Shown here piece after piece: positions 1 to 8,273 of a DNA stretch of 64,000 nucleotides. The translations under genes and the position numbers were made by a program. Source of the DNA: Gemmatimonadota bacterium (GTDB taxonomy: Bacteria; Gemmatimonadota; Gemmatimonadetes; Gemmatimonadales; GWC2-71-9); contig SHZU01000007.1 in NCBI GenBank assembly GCA_009692115.1, positions 1 to 64,000 on the forward strand, written 5' to 3'. The notes below the pieces were generated by a model. That model was not told where the DNA came from. It was given only the letters and a program-made list of their open reading frames with translations, and did no database searches. Position 1 is the first letter of the stretch; every line of letters begins with the position of its first letter.

Positions 1-29
1 GCAGCCATTTCTCACAACCTCTCAAGAGA

Positions 30-308
30 CTACTTTGAAACAGGCTTCGTTCTCGCGTCAGTCAACGCTCGCATGACCGCTTCAAGCGGTCCCTGCTTGA
101 ACCTGATTCGCCAAAGGCTCGCGAACAGCATGGCCAAGCCGCAGAACATGGCCGAACAGAGCAAGGCAAACTGCAAGGTCTGATTCTCTAGCCGCCCGAT
201 CACGTCGAGCACACCCATGCCGACCACGACGTGGGCCACGTAGAGTGTCAGTGCAAGCTGTCCCGTCGCCACGAAGGGTCGGAGCCCCTCGACCTCTCCC
301 ATGGCCAC
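30..308 (-). pseudogene. C-terminal remnant of a DUF418-type membrane protein
   Basis: The 92-codon open stretch begins at a GTG and has an in-frame TGA only six codons upstream. It matches the C-terminal end of DUF418 membrane proteins: a GQLALTLYVAHV-type helix, a second hydrophobic helix, then RFKQGPLEAVMR, which resembles the family's closing RF.RGPLEWLWR signature. Full DUF418 proteins are usually near 350-400 residues with many helices, so about three quarters is missing. The fragment lies directly downstream of the beta-lactamase-like gene on the same strand with no room for the missing part. I read it as a 5'-deleted relic; a functional small two-helix protein is the less likely alternative. 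Confidence 0.65.
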
Positions 309-371
309 CCGGCGCCACGGTCCTCAGACGCCGAACCAGGTCGGCGCGATCCCCGGCGTTGTTGACGGTCT

Positions 372-1334
372 TCATTTCCAATCCCGGACCAACCGCTCGG
401 CAATTCGGCCCTCGGTGGCTTCGAGTTCGAAGAAATCGCCGGTGTTCTGGTTGGTGAACACCGCCACGATCAACGGCCCGCCCGGATAGAAAATGATGCC
501 GACGTCGTTTCCAGCGTACGGTGGCCAGTCGCCCGTCTTGTGGCCGATCGATACGCCCGGTTTCCAGGCCAGCCGCTGCGGCAACCGGGAGCTGGAGAAC
601 TGGCGGAGCAGCATGTCCACCATCAGTTGGCTGTGGGCCTTGTCCGCGTACTTGGCGTCTTTGATGCCTTCGAGTAACTGGACCATCTCCCGGGCCGTGG
701 TCCGGCCCAGCCACTTGGTGGAATCGCCCTCGAGCGTGAAGCTCCGGGCGGAGCCGGCGGCGTCCCGCGGAAACCCCTTGGTGAAGACTTCAAGGTCCGT
801 CATCGCCGCGTTCTTCGGATCGGCCCGAACCCAGACTTCCCGGAACAAATCGCCAGTGGTGAACTTGAGCCGAGTTTGCTTGAATCCGAATTTGGCCAGG
901 GTTTGATTGACGCGGTCGACCCCGACTTTCTTGATCAGAATATCGGTGGCGGTGTTGTCGCTGGTGATGATCATCTGCTCGACCAAATCCCGAATGGTCG
1001 GGTTGAGGCCAACGTCGAAGGTCTGGATCAAGCCGCTGCCGGCCCGCTGGTCTTCGGCGCGAACGAGGTACCGGTCGGTCAGTTTGATCTTGCCGGCCTC
1101 GACGTCACGAAACACCTGGATCATCACCGGGAGCTTGATGACGCTCAGCGTATTCATCGGAACATCGCCGCGGACGTCGATCGTTTTGCCAGACGGAATG
1201 TGCTTGGCGTAGATCGAGCTCTTGGCCGTGAGGCCATCAAGCATCTTGGCGACAGCGGCCTGAAGGGTCTGCGCCGCCACTCGGGGAACGAGAAGTACCA
1301 AGCCGAGGGACACCAGTCTCATTGAACGGATCAT
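372..1334 (-). CDS. Class A beta-lactamase-like serine hydrolase, exported
   Basis: A 320-residue protein with an N-terminal signal peptide ending near VAAQ (residue 22). The three class A landmarks are visible: SVIK at 64-67 (acylation serine and lysine), SDN at 125-127 and KTG at 266-268. The omega-loop glutamate normally found in an ExxLN motif is not obvious; the matching region around residues 170-190 reads differently. So it may be a beta-lactamase or a penicillin-interactive hydrolase with weak deacylation. The start ATG overlaps the stop of the upstream aminotransferase gene in an ATGA, which suggests translational coupling. Confidence 0.85.
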   Translation of the reverse strand: MIRSMRLVSLGLVLLVPRVAAQTLQAAVAKMLDGLTAKSSIYAKHIPSGKTIDVRGDVPMNTLSVIKLPVMIQVFRDVEAGKIKLTDRYLVRAEDQRAGSGLIQTFDVGLNPTIRDLVEQMIITSDNTATDILIKKVGVDRVNQTLAKFGFKQTRLKFTTGDLFREVWVRADPKNAAMTDLEVFTKGFPRDAAGSARSFTLEGDSTKWLGRTTAREMVQLLEGIKDAKYADKAHSQLMVDMLLRQFSSSRLPQRLAWKPGVSIGHKTGDWPPYAGNDVGIIFYPGGPLIVAVFTNQNTGDFFELEATEGRIAERLVRDWK

Positions 1335-2680
1335 CGGGCACCTGCCATTGGGGTAGCCTGCTTGGCCGCCTCGGCGATGGGCTGGAGGGCGGCGGTAAAG
1401 TGACGGACGAACTGATCCAGGGTTTCCGGAGTCATCGCGGTCGATAGAACATACATCTGGCGGGCGGCCGCAAACACACCCCGGTTGAGGAGCGACAAGT
1501 GCATCAGCCGGAGGAGCCGCCGGTCGCCGCGGTTGGCGTCGCGGGCGTTCCGGAGCGGCGCTGCCATGAAATGAAGTTGGAGGACCGAGCCAATCCCGGC
1601 CACGATCCCATCGATGCCGGCGGCGTCGAGGGTCTCATTGAGGCGAGCCCGGAGGTCGTCGCCGGCTTGGTTGAGCCGGGTCACCGCCTCGCGGTCAAAA
1701 AGCTCCAGCGTCTTCTGGCCCGCCGCCATGGTGGCCGCGTTGCCATTGTAGGTGCCCGAGTGGACGATGGCGCCGGGCCGAGTCGGGTCGTAGGTGGCCA
1801 TGATGTCGGCCCGGCCACCGAAGGCGCCGACGGCCAATCCGCCCCCGATGATCTTCCCGAAAGTGGTCAGATCGGGCCGGATGCCGTAGCGCTCCTGGAT
1901 CCCGCCGAAGCCGAGCCGGAAGGTGATGATCTCGTCGAGCACCAGCAGCACCCCGCACTCGGCGGTGACCGCGCGGAGGCCTTCGAGGAACGCGGGCTCG
2001 GCCGGAATGGCGCCGGCCGCCCCCATCATCGGCTCCACGATCACCGCGGCCAACTCGTCCCGGTGCTTGCGGATCAGCGTCGCCGTGACCTCAAGGTCGT
2101 TGAACGAGCCGAGCAGCACTTCACTCAATGCGCCCGGGGAAAGACCGGCCGTGGCGTTGGTCCCGTACGGCGGTGCCATGGCCACGGCCACTTGGTCGTG
2201 GGAGCCATGGTAGCCACCCTCCATCTTCATGATCTTCGGCTTGCCGGTGAACGCCTTGGCGGCTCGGAGGGCAAACAGGGTGGCTTCGGTGCCCGAGTTG
2301 CAGAACCGGATCCGCTCGACCGACGGCACCCGTTTGCGGAGCAGTTCGGCCAACTGAACCTGGAGTTCGTTGGCGGTACCATGGACGGTGCCCTGACTTG
2401 CCTGCGTCACCATCGCTTGGTGGACGGCCGGATGGACATGACCGTGGAGCAGCGAGGTGAAGTTGTTCAGGAAGTCGAGGTACTCGTTGTCGTCGGCGTC
2501 CCAGAGCCGGCATCCCTTGCCCCGGGAAATGAACAGCGGGTAGGGCAGGTGGAAGGTGCCGGTTCGGGTATCGCCGCCGGGCATGACCCGTTGGGCGCGC
2601 TCGAAGAGTTGCCGCGAGCGAGGAGTGCGGCTCTGGAAGAGGGCGAGTTGCTCGTGGTCGAGGGCGGCGATTGGGTCCAT
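1331..2680 (-). CDS. Class III PLP-dependent aminotransferase, glutamate-1-semialdehyde aminomutase-like
   Basis: A 449-residue fold-type I PLP enzyme. Visible signatures are the N-terminal RVMPGGDTRTG segment typical of the GSA-aminomutase branch, NSGTEAT (phosphate binding, near 129), LVLDEIITFR (the Asp that contacts the pyridine nitrogen) and TFGKIIGGG with the Schiff-base lysine near residue 275. Length fits the family. It sits in a two-gene unit with a beta-lactamase-like enzyme rather than with tetrapyrrole genes, so I call a general class III aminotransferase and not hemL. No signal peptide, so it is cytoplasmic. Confidence 0.85.
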   Translation of the reverse strand: MDPIAALDHEQLALFQSRTPRSRQLFERAQRVMPGGDTRTGTFHLPYPLFISRGKGCRLWDADDNEYLDFLNNFTSLLHGHVHPAVHQAMVTQASQGTVHGTANELQVQLAELLRKRVPSVERIRFCNSGTEATLFALRAAKAFTGKPKIMKMEGGYHGSHDQVAVAMAPPYGTNATAGLSPGALSEVLLGSFNDLEVTATLIRKHRDELAAVIVEPMMGAAGAIPAEPAFLEGLRAVTAECGVLLVLDEIITFRLGFGGIQERYGIRPDLTTFGKIIGGGLAVGAFGGRADIMATYDPTRPGAIVHSGTYNGNAATMAAGQKTLELFDREAVTRLNQAGDDLRARLNETLDAAGIDGIVAGIGSVLQLHFMAAPLRNARDANRGDRRLLRLMHLSLLNRGVFAAARQMYVLSTAMTPETLDQFVRHFTAALQPIAEAAKQATPMAGAR

Positions 2681-2824
2681 CGGGATCTCGAGGTGATGAG
2701 AGGACTCCTGAAATTGTACTGCTGAAGAGGGTGCGGAGCTAGATGGTGGACACTAGCGGGCGGGGCGTTGGGGGCCGACATTGGTTTGGGACTCGGCTTG
2801 AACACACTGTCTCTTGAGGTTTCT

Positions 2825-5137
2825 ATGCGTTTTCTGTTGGCGGGCGTTTGCGGGTTGGTTTTGGTGACCGAGGCCACGGCACAGGTGGATTATTCGCGGG
2901 CGGACCGCCTGCTGTCTTGGAACACCAGCCGGTTGGTCTCGGGCGACTCGGTTCGGCCGCAGTGGTACCCGGACGGCAACCGGTTCTGGTACCGGAACAA
3001 GACGGCCACCGGCGCCGAGTACGTGGTGGTCGACCCGGTCCGCGGCAGCCGGTCGTTGCTGTTCGACAACGCTCGTCTGGCGGCCGCCATGACCGTGGCG
3101 CGAGACACGGCGTACGATCCGAGCCGGCTGCCGTTCGCTTCCTTCAAATTCGGCAACGACGGCCAGAACGAACGGGAAATCGAGTTCACCGCAAGCCGAA
3201 AGAAATTCGTCTGCGACATTGCCGGGTATCGCTGCGTCGTGTCGGATACCTTGCCGAGCGAGGTGCTGTTCGTCCTGTCTCCCGACAAGAAGTGGGAGGC
3301 GTTCATCGCCAAGCACAATGTCTGGGTCCGGCCCCGCAACGGCAAAGACTCGACCCAGCTGACGACCGACGGGGTCGAGTACTGGGGGTACGGGCTCACC
3401 ATGCCGCGGCCCAGTGACTTGGTTCGACCAGTGCTGCGGCGTCCGACGATCCGATGGTCGCCTGACTCGAAGAAGTTGGCGGTGTGGCGCCAGGACGAGC
3501 GGCGGGTCGAGCAGATGCACTACATCTCGATGACGCCGCAGCGCCCGAAGCTGTACAGCCAGCCCTATGCGCTGCCCGGCGACAGCGTGGTCCCGGTCCC
3601 GACGCTGCACCTCATTGACGTGATCACCAAAACCAATGTCGAGGTTCGGCAGAGTCCGGTGCCGACGCAGCTCAATACCACCGGCTCGGCCCGAGACTCC
3701 GTCTGGAATGAGGCGAGCGACAAGGTCTACCTCGCCGCCCTTTCGCGGGGGTCGAAACGAGCCTGGCTCACCGCCGTCGATGCGGCGACCGGGTCCCAAA
3801 CCATCGTGGCCAGTGACAGCATGGCCACCTACGCGGAGTGGTCACCACCGACCGACCCACAGACCTGGTACACGAGCCGGGACGGGCAGGACATTTTCTG
3901 GTGGTCGGAGCGTGACGGGTGGGCCCATTTCTATCGGTACGGCGCCGACGGGAAGGTCAAGAACCGGCTGACCGAAGGCCCCTGGTTCGCGAGCGCGATC
4001 CAATACGTGGATGAGGTTGCCAAGCAGGTCTACTTCACCGCTCGCGGCCGCGAGGCCGGGCAGTTCTGGTACTACGCCAAGCTCTACCGGGTCAACTACG
4101 ACGGCACTGGCCTCGTGTTGCTGACGCCGGAAGACGCCCACCACGACGTCGAGTTCTCGCCGAGCGGCAAGTATATCGTGGACTCGTACTCCCGGATCGA
4201 GACGGCTCCGGTGACGGTGCTCCGCTCGCCGCTCGACGGCCACGTGATCCGGACGCTGGAGACCGCCGACATCAGCCGGCTCAAGGAAATCGGCTGGCAG
4301 CCCGGCCGAGTCTTTACCGCCAAGGCGCGCGACGGGGTGACCGATCTCTACGGGGTGATCTACCTGCCCCCCGGGCTCGACAGCACCAAGAAGTATCCGG
4401 TCATCAACAACATCTATCCGGGCCCCCAGGTTGGCAGCGTCGGCGGCTGGAGTTTCAAGTCGGGCGGCGAAGCCTTTGCCCTGGCGCAACTCGGTTTCGT
4501 CGTGCTCCAGATCGATCACTTGGGCACTCCGATGCGATCGAAGGCGTTCCACGACAACTACTACGGCAATTTCACCGACAATGGGCTGCCCGATCATGTC
4601 GCGGTCATCAAGCAACTCGGCGCCCGGTACCGGTTCCTCGACGTCGATCGGGTCGGGATCTTCGGACACTCCGGCGGCGGGTTTGCCTCGGCCGACGCGA
4701 TGTTCCGGTATCCGGACTTCTTCAAGGTGGCGGTGTCGTCGAGCGGCAACCACGACAACCGGAGCTACAACATCTATTGGTCGGAAAAGTATCAGGGCTT
4801 GATGACGCGCGACACGCTCCGGAAGACCGACAATTACGAGAGTTCCGCTAACGGGACCTATGCCAAGAACTTGAAGGGCAAGCTGTTCCTGATGACCGGT
4901 GACATGGACGACAACGTCCATCCGGCCATGACGGTGCAAGTCGCCGATGCCCTGATCAAGGCCAACAAGTCGTTTGATTTCCTGGTGCTGCCGAACCGGG
5001 CCCACAGTTTGAACGAGCCGTATGTGATTCGGCGGCGGTGGGACTACTTCGTCGAGCACCTGGCTGGAAAGAGGCCGCCGGAGAACTTTGAGATCGTCCG
5101 GCCCACCGAGCCCTGGGCCTCGGCGCCGGTTCCATGA
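2825..5137 (+). CDS. S9 family dipeptidyl peptidase IV-type serine peptidase, exported
   Basis: About 770 residues from the ATG preceded by GAGG and followed by the signal peptide MRFLLAGVCGLVLVTEATAQ; the frame extends 19 codons further upstream but that extension is not signal-like. The N-terminal 450 residues form the beta-propeller and the C-terminal 250 the alpha/beta hydrolase. The catalytic set is visible: GHSGGG with the nucleophile near residue 616, Asp in DMDDNVHP and His in NRAHSLNEP. It likely removes N-terminal dipeptides from proline-containing peptides outside the cytoplasm. The stop overlaps the next start (ATGA), pairing the peptidase with an amino acid permease. Confidence 0.92.
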   Translation: MRFLLAGVCGLVLVTEATAQVDYSRADRLLSWNTSRLVSGDSVRPQWYPDGNRFWYRNKTATGAEYVVVDPVRGSRSLLFDNARLAAAMTVARDTAYDPSRLPFASFKFGNDGQNEREIEFTASRKKFVCDIAGYRCVVSDTLPSEVLFVLSPDKKWEAFIAKHNVWVRPRNGKDSTQLTTDGVEYWGYGLTMPRPSDLVRPVLRRPTIRWSPDSKKLAVWRQDERRVEQMHYISMTPQRPKLYSQPYALPGDSVVPVPTLHLIDVITKTNVEVRQSPVPTQLNTTGSARDSVWNEASDKVYLAALSRGSKRAWLTAVDAATGSQTIVASDSMATYAEWSPPTDPQTWYTSRDGQDIFWWSERDGWAHFYRYGADGKVKNRLTEGPWFASAIQYVDEVAKQVYFTARGREAGQFWYYAKLYRVNYDGTGLVLLTPEDAHHDVEFSPSGKYIVDSYSRIETAPVTVLRSPLDGHVIRTLETADISRLKEIGWQPGRVFTAKARDGVTDLYGVIYLPPGLDSTKKYPVINNIYPGPQVGSVGGWSFKSGGEAFALAQLGFVVLQIDHLGTPMRSKAFHDNYYGNFTDNGLPDHVAVIKQLGARYRFLDVDRVGIFGHSGGGFASADAMFRYPDFFKVAVSSSGNHDNRSYNIYWSEKYQGLMTRDTLRKTDNYESSANGTYAKNLKGKLFLMTGDMDDNVHPAMTVQVADALIKANKSFDFLVLPNRAHSLNEPYVIRRRWDYFVEHLAGKRPPENFEIVRPTEPWASAPVP

Positions 5138-6447
5138 CCACCTATGCCAGGAAACTCGGGCTCTTCAGCGGCACGATGGCGGTCATCGGCGGGATCATCG
5201 GCTCGGGGATTTTTCTCAATCCCCCAATCGTGGCCCAGCGGGTCGGGACCAGCAGTTTGGTGCTCGGCGTCTGGGCGTTAGGCGCGGTCGTGGCGATTGC
5301 CGGTGCCTTTATTTTTGCCGAGTTGGGGCAGCGGCTCCCGAAGGCGGGTGGTCAGTACGCCTATTTGCGGGAGGCGTTTGGTCCGTTAGCCGGCTTCATG
5401 GACGCGTGGGCCATGCTGCTGATCATCGCGACCGGGGCGATTGCCGCGGTGTCCTATACCTTTGCCACCTATCTCTCGTCTCTGGCTGGTCTCCCGGCCG
5501 CCGTGATTCCGTACCTCGCGGTGGCCGCCATTTGGACCCTGACGGCCGTCAATGTCCTTGGGGTGGCCTGGGGCGCCTGGGTTCAGAACCTGTTCACGGT
5601 CCTGAAACTGGCGGCCATCGGGGTCCTGATCGTCATTGCGTTCCTTGGGGAAACCCAGTCCCTGCCGGCGGCGGCCACGACAGTCACCGCGCCGACCAAC
5701 CTCTGGTTGGCGGTGTCGGCCGCGTTGGTCCCGGTGTTGTTCTCGTATGGGGGCTGGCAACAAACCAACAACATCGCCGAAGAGTTCATTGACCCAACGC
5801 GGGTATTGCCAAAGGCCATTCTGGCGGGAGTGGCGGTCGTCGTGATGGCGTACTTGTTGACTAACATAGCCTACCTCAAGGCGCTTGGTCCCGGTGGGTT
5901 GGCGGCGAGCCGGGCGCCGGCGGCTGAGACGATGGCGGTATTCCTCGGTCCCGCCGGGCAGCGGTTCATCAGCGCCGGGATCGTGGCGTCGACGTTCGGG
6001 TTCTTGGGCCTGACCATTCTGGCTGCCCCGCGGGTGTATCAGGCCATGTCTCGGGATGGTCTGTTCTTCGATTGGTTTTCGAAGCTGCATTCCCGGTATC
6101 AGACCCCGACGGCGGCCTTGGTATTTCAAGGTGCGTGGGCGACGGTCCTCGTGTCGACCAACGCCTACGCTCAGCTCCTCGACTATGTGGTCTTTGCCGA
6201 TTGGATCTTCTTTGGGTCGACCGGACTGGCGTTGGTGGTGATCCGTCGCCGGACGCCGGCAACCACCGGCTTTCGGTGTCCGGCGTTTCCCGTGACCGTC
6301 ACCATCTTCGTGGCTGCGGCGGCGTATGTCGTGTTCGGCTCGATCCTATCCAATCCGGCCAACGCCGTGCGGGGCGCCCTCCTGCTGCTGCTCGGCGTCC
6401 CGGTCTATCTCTGGCGAGCCCGGGTGTTGGCCGCCGCTCGTTCCTGA
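5134..6447 (+). CDS. APC superfamily amino acid permease
   Basis: A 437-residue polytopic membrane protein with about 12 hydrophobic segments. The first helix carries the APC substrate-binding signature GGIIGSGIFLNP, and AELGQRLPKAGGQYAYLREAFGP matches the conserved TM2-TM3 region of this superfamily in two parts (AELGQRLPKAGGQ, then AYLREAFGP). Its start overlaps the stop of the DPP-IV-type peptidase, so the two are almost certainly co-translated. The context suggests import of amino acids or very small peptides released outside. Substrate cannot be read from sequence. Confidence 0.9.
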   Translation: MTTYARKLGLFSGTMAVIGGIIGSGIFLNPPIVAQRVGTSSLVLGVWALGAVVAIAGAFIFAELGQRLPKAGGQYAYLREAFGPLAGFMDAWAMLLIIATGAIAAVSYTFATYLSSLAGLPAAVIPYLAVAAIWTLTAVNVLGVAWGAWVQNLFTVLKLAAIGVLIVIAFLGETQSLPAAATTVTAPTNLWLAVSAALVPVLFSYGGWQQTNNIAEEFIDPTRVLPKAILAGVAVVVMAYLLTNIAYLKALGPGGLAASRAPAAETMAVFLGPAGQRFISAGIVASTFGFLGLTILAAPRVYQAMSRDGLFFDWFSKLHSRYQTPTAALVFQGAWATVLVSTNAYAQLLDYVVFADWIFFGSTGLALVVIRRRTPATTGFRCPAFPVTVTIFVAAAAYVVFGSILSNPANAVRGALLLLLGVPVYLWRARVLAAARS

Positions 6448-6451
6448 CCGG

Positions 6452-8230
6452 TCAACGGACCGGCACCAGCGGTAACACGATTCGCGACGGCCGACTCGCG
6501 TCCCGATAGATCGCCACCCGGGGCGGCGGATTCGGGATGACCTTCCTGTGGGTGTCGCGATCGGCGCCTTGGACCGTGACCCGAATCCGGTGCCCCGGCC
6601 GGAACCGCTTGGCGGTCGGGAGCAGGTCGAACACCAACTCGGTCGGAGCGTTCGGCAGCGGCGTGGCTTCACCGACCTGGCTCGAAGGCCAGGGGAGGCC
6701 GAAGTTCTTGAAGGGCGGGGTTCCGAGTTTGCGGTGGGAAGCACGGAGCACACCCTCGGTTACGTAGGTAGACCGCCCCGACGGCTCGATATCCTCGAGA
6801 TAGACCACGGCATCGACGTCGCGCGCCGATGACGTTACCCAGAGATGGATCACCGGGTGGCCGATCACTTCGAGCGGGTCGGTGAGGACCGCCGTCGTGT
6901 AGGTGAAGCCCTTGGCGTCGTTGGCGGCCAAATCAGGGTAGCCAATGGCCCCGCCGTAGGTGTTGGCCCATCGGTTGCCTTTGCCTAACGTTGCCGTGGT
7001 ATCGATGACTTGGCTGTCGGCCGAGACCAGGGTGACCGGCGGCTCCCGCATCAGTCGCCCGGGCTTCCCTTCCCGGAGGTAGAAGTTGGTCGGCTTGGCC
7101 TCCACCAGGGGCCAATGCCGGGCGGTTCGCCATTCCCGGCCCGCGGGAGCATCGATGACGTAGTACTTGATCGGAGGCTCCCGGTCGATCCCGTTGTCGA
7201 CACCCTTGAGCCAGCGGTCGAACCAGCGAATCTGTTCGGCTGCGAGGTTGAAGCCATCGGTCTGCCCGTGGAACCAGGGTCCGACCACGAGTTTCTGGGG
7301 CACGGTGAGGTTGGCGAACCAAAGAAAAGCGTCCCGCGGAAAAGCGTCGTACCAGCCGGCCAATCCGTAGATGGCCACCTTGGAGGCATTGATCTGCTTG
7401 AGATAGGAGGCCGGCCCCCGCTCGAGGAAGATCGGCGTGCCGGACTTCTGATCGATACTGTTCCGGTACGGTACCCCGCTCCACATCTCATACATGTCGC
7501 GATTGACCCGGTGGCCCACGATGGCCGAGTCTCGGAGGACCATTCCGTTCGGCCCGTCGACCGGCGCGACGCCTTGGAAGTTCATCGCGCCCCAGGTGAA
7601 CTTCTCGCCGCTGTCGAGCTGATGGGTCAGGCTCTGCCACTGGCTGAAGAAGTCGTCCCGGAACACGCCCCCCGGGTAGATCATCGGATACCATTCGAAC
7701 ACGTACATCTCGGGGAAGATGGCGGCGAGGTGCGGCGGCGCGGTGCTGGCCGTGAAGAGTTGGGTAATGCCGAGGTACGACCGGCCGACCATGCCGATCT
7801 TGCCAGTGGACCACGGCTGCGCTGCGAGCCACTCGGTGACCTCGTAGGCGTCCTTGGTTTCCTCGGGCATGAAGAAACCTTGCTGGGTTCCGAACGATGC
7901 TCCGCCACCCCGGGTGTCGACGGCCGCCACGATGTAACCTCGGTTCATGATCTCAGCGGCGCCCCGCCCGAATCCCTTGACGTAGTCGATCAAGGAGTCG
8001 TTTCGGAAGAAGGCCCGGTTGTACCGGTGGTGAGTCCAGACGACCGGGAGTTTCTCTTGGTGGAGGACCCCCGCCTTGGTGGGCCTGAGCACATCGACGG
8101 CCAACCGAATGCCGTCTCGCATCGTGACATACTCGGAGGTCCGGCGGTAGCCGTCGTAGCTCGATGTCTGAGCGCCGAGTGAAGCGGGAACGATGGCCAG
8201 GGCGAGAACGAACCAGCACCGACGGATCAT
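6452..8230 (-). CDS. CocE/NonD (S15) family hydrolase, exported
   Basis: About 592 residues from the ATG giving the signal peptide MIRRCWFVLALAIVPASLGAQ; eleven further upstream codons are open but do not look like a signal. The nucleophile elbow GMVGRSYLG lies near residue 150, an acid candidate in GWYDAFPRDAF and a His candidate in VGPWFHG. The C-terminal third is the jelly-roll domain seen in Xaa-Pro dipeptidyl peptidases and cocaine-esterase relatives, ending in the family-typical SRIVLPLVPV. Activity could be peptidase, esterase or beta-lactam ester hydrolysis. It converges with the permease gene with only four bases between stops. A paralogue starts beyond the right end of the window. 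Confidence 0.9.
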   Translation of the reverse strand: MIRRCWFVLALAIVPASLGAQTSSYDGYRRTSEYVTMRDGIRLAVDVLRPTKAGVLHQEKLPVVWTHHRYNRAFFRNDSLIDYVKGFGRGAAEIMNRGYIVAAVDTRGGGASFGTQQGFFMPEETKDAYEVTEWLAAQPWSTGKIGMVGRSYLGITQLFTASTAPPHLAAIFPEMYVFEWYPMIYPGGVFRDDFFSQWQSLTHQLDSGEKFTWGAMNFQGVAPVDGPNGMVLRDSAIVGHRVNRDMYEMWSGVPYRNSIDQKSGTPIFLERGPASYLKQINASKVAIYGLAGWYDAFPRDAFLWFANLTVPQKLVVGPWFHGQTDGFNLAAEQIRWFDRWLKGVDNGIDREPPIKYYVIDAPAGREWRTARHWPLVEAKPTNFYLREGKPGRLMREPPVTLVSADSQVIDTTATLGKGNRWANTYGGAIGYPDLAANDAKGFTYTTAVLTDPLEVIGHPVIHLWVTSSARDVDAVVYLEDIEPSGRSTYVTEGVLRASHRKLGTPPFKNFGLPWPSSQVGEATPLPNAPTELVFDLLPTAKRFRPGHRIRVTVQGADRDTHRKVIPNPPPRVAIYRDASRPSRIVLPLVPVR

Positions 8231-8273
8231 CGAAGACCTCCGAATTGGACCATGGACACCCAACCTACATTAC

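Noticed and set aside
1331-2680. hemL assignment
   Set aside because: The wording fits the GSA-aminomutase branch, but many general aminotransferases share it and no tetrapyrrole genes are near.
1499-2725. 408-codon plus-strand ORF
   Set aside because: Antisense shadow of the class III aminotransferase; composition is low-complexity and no motif is visible.
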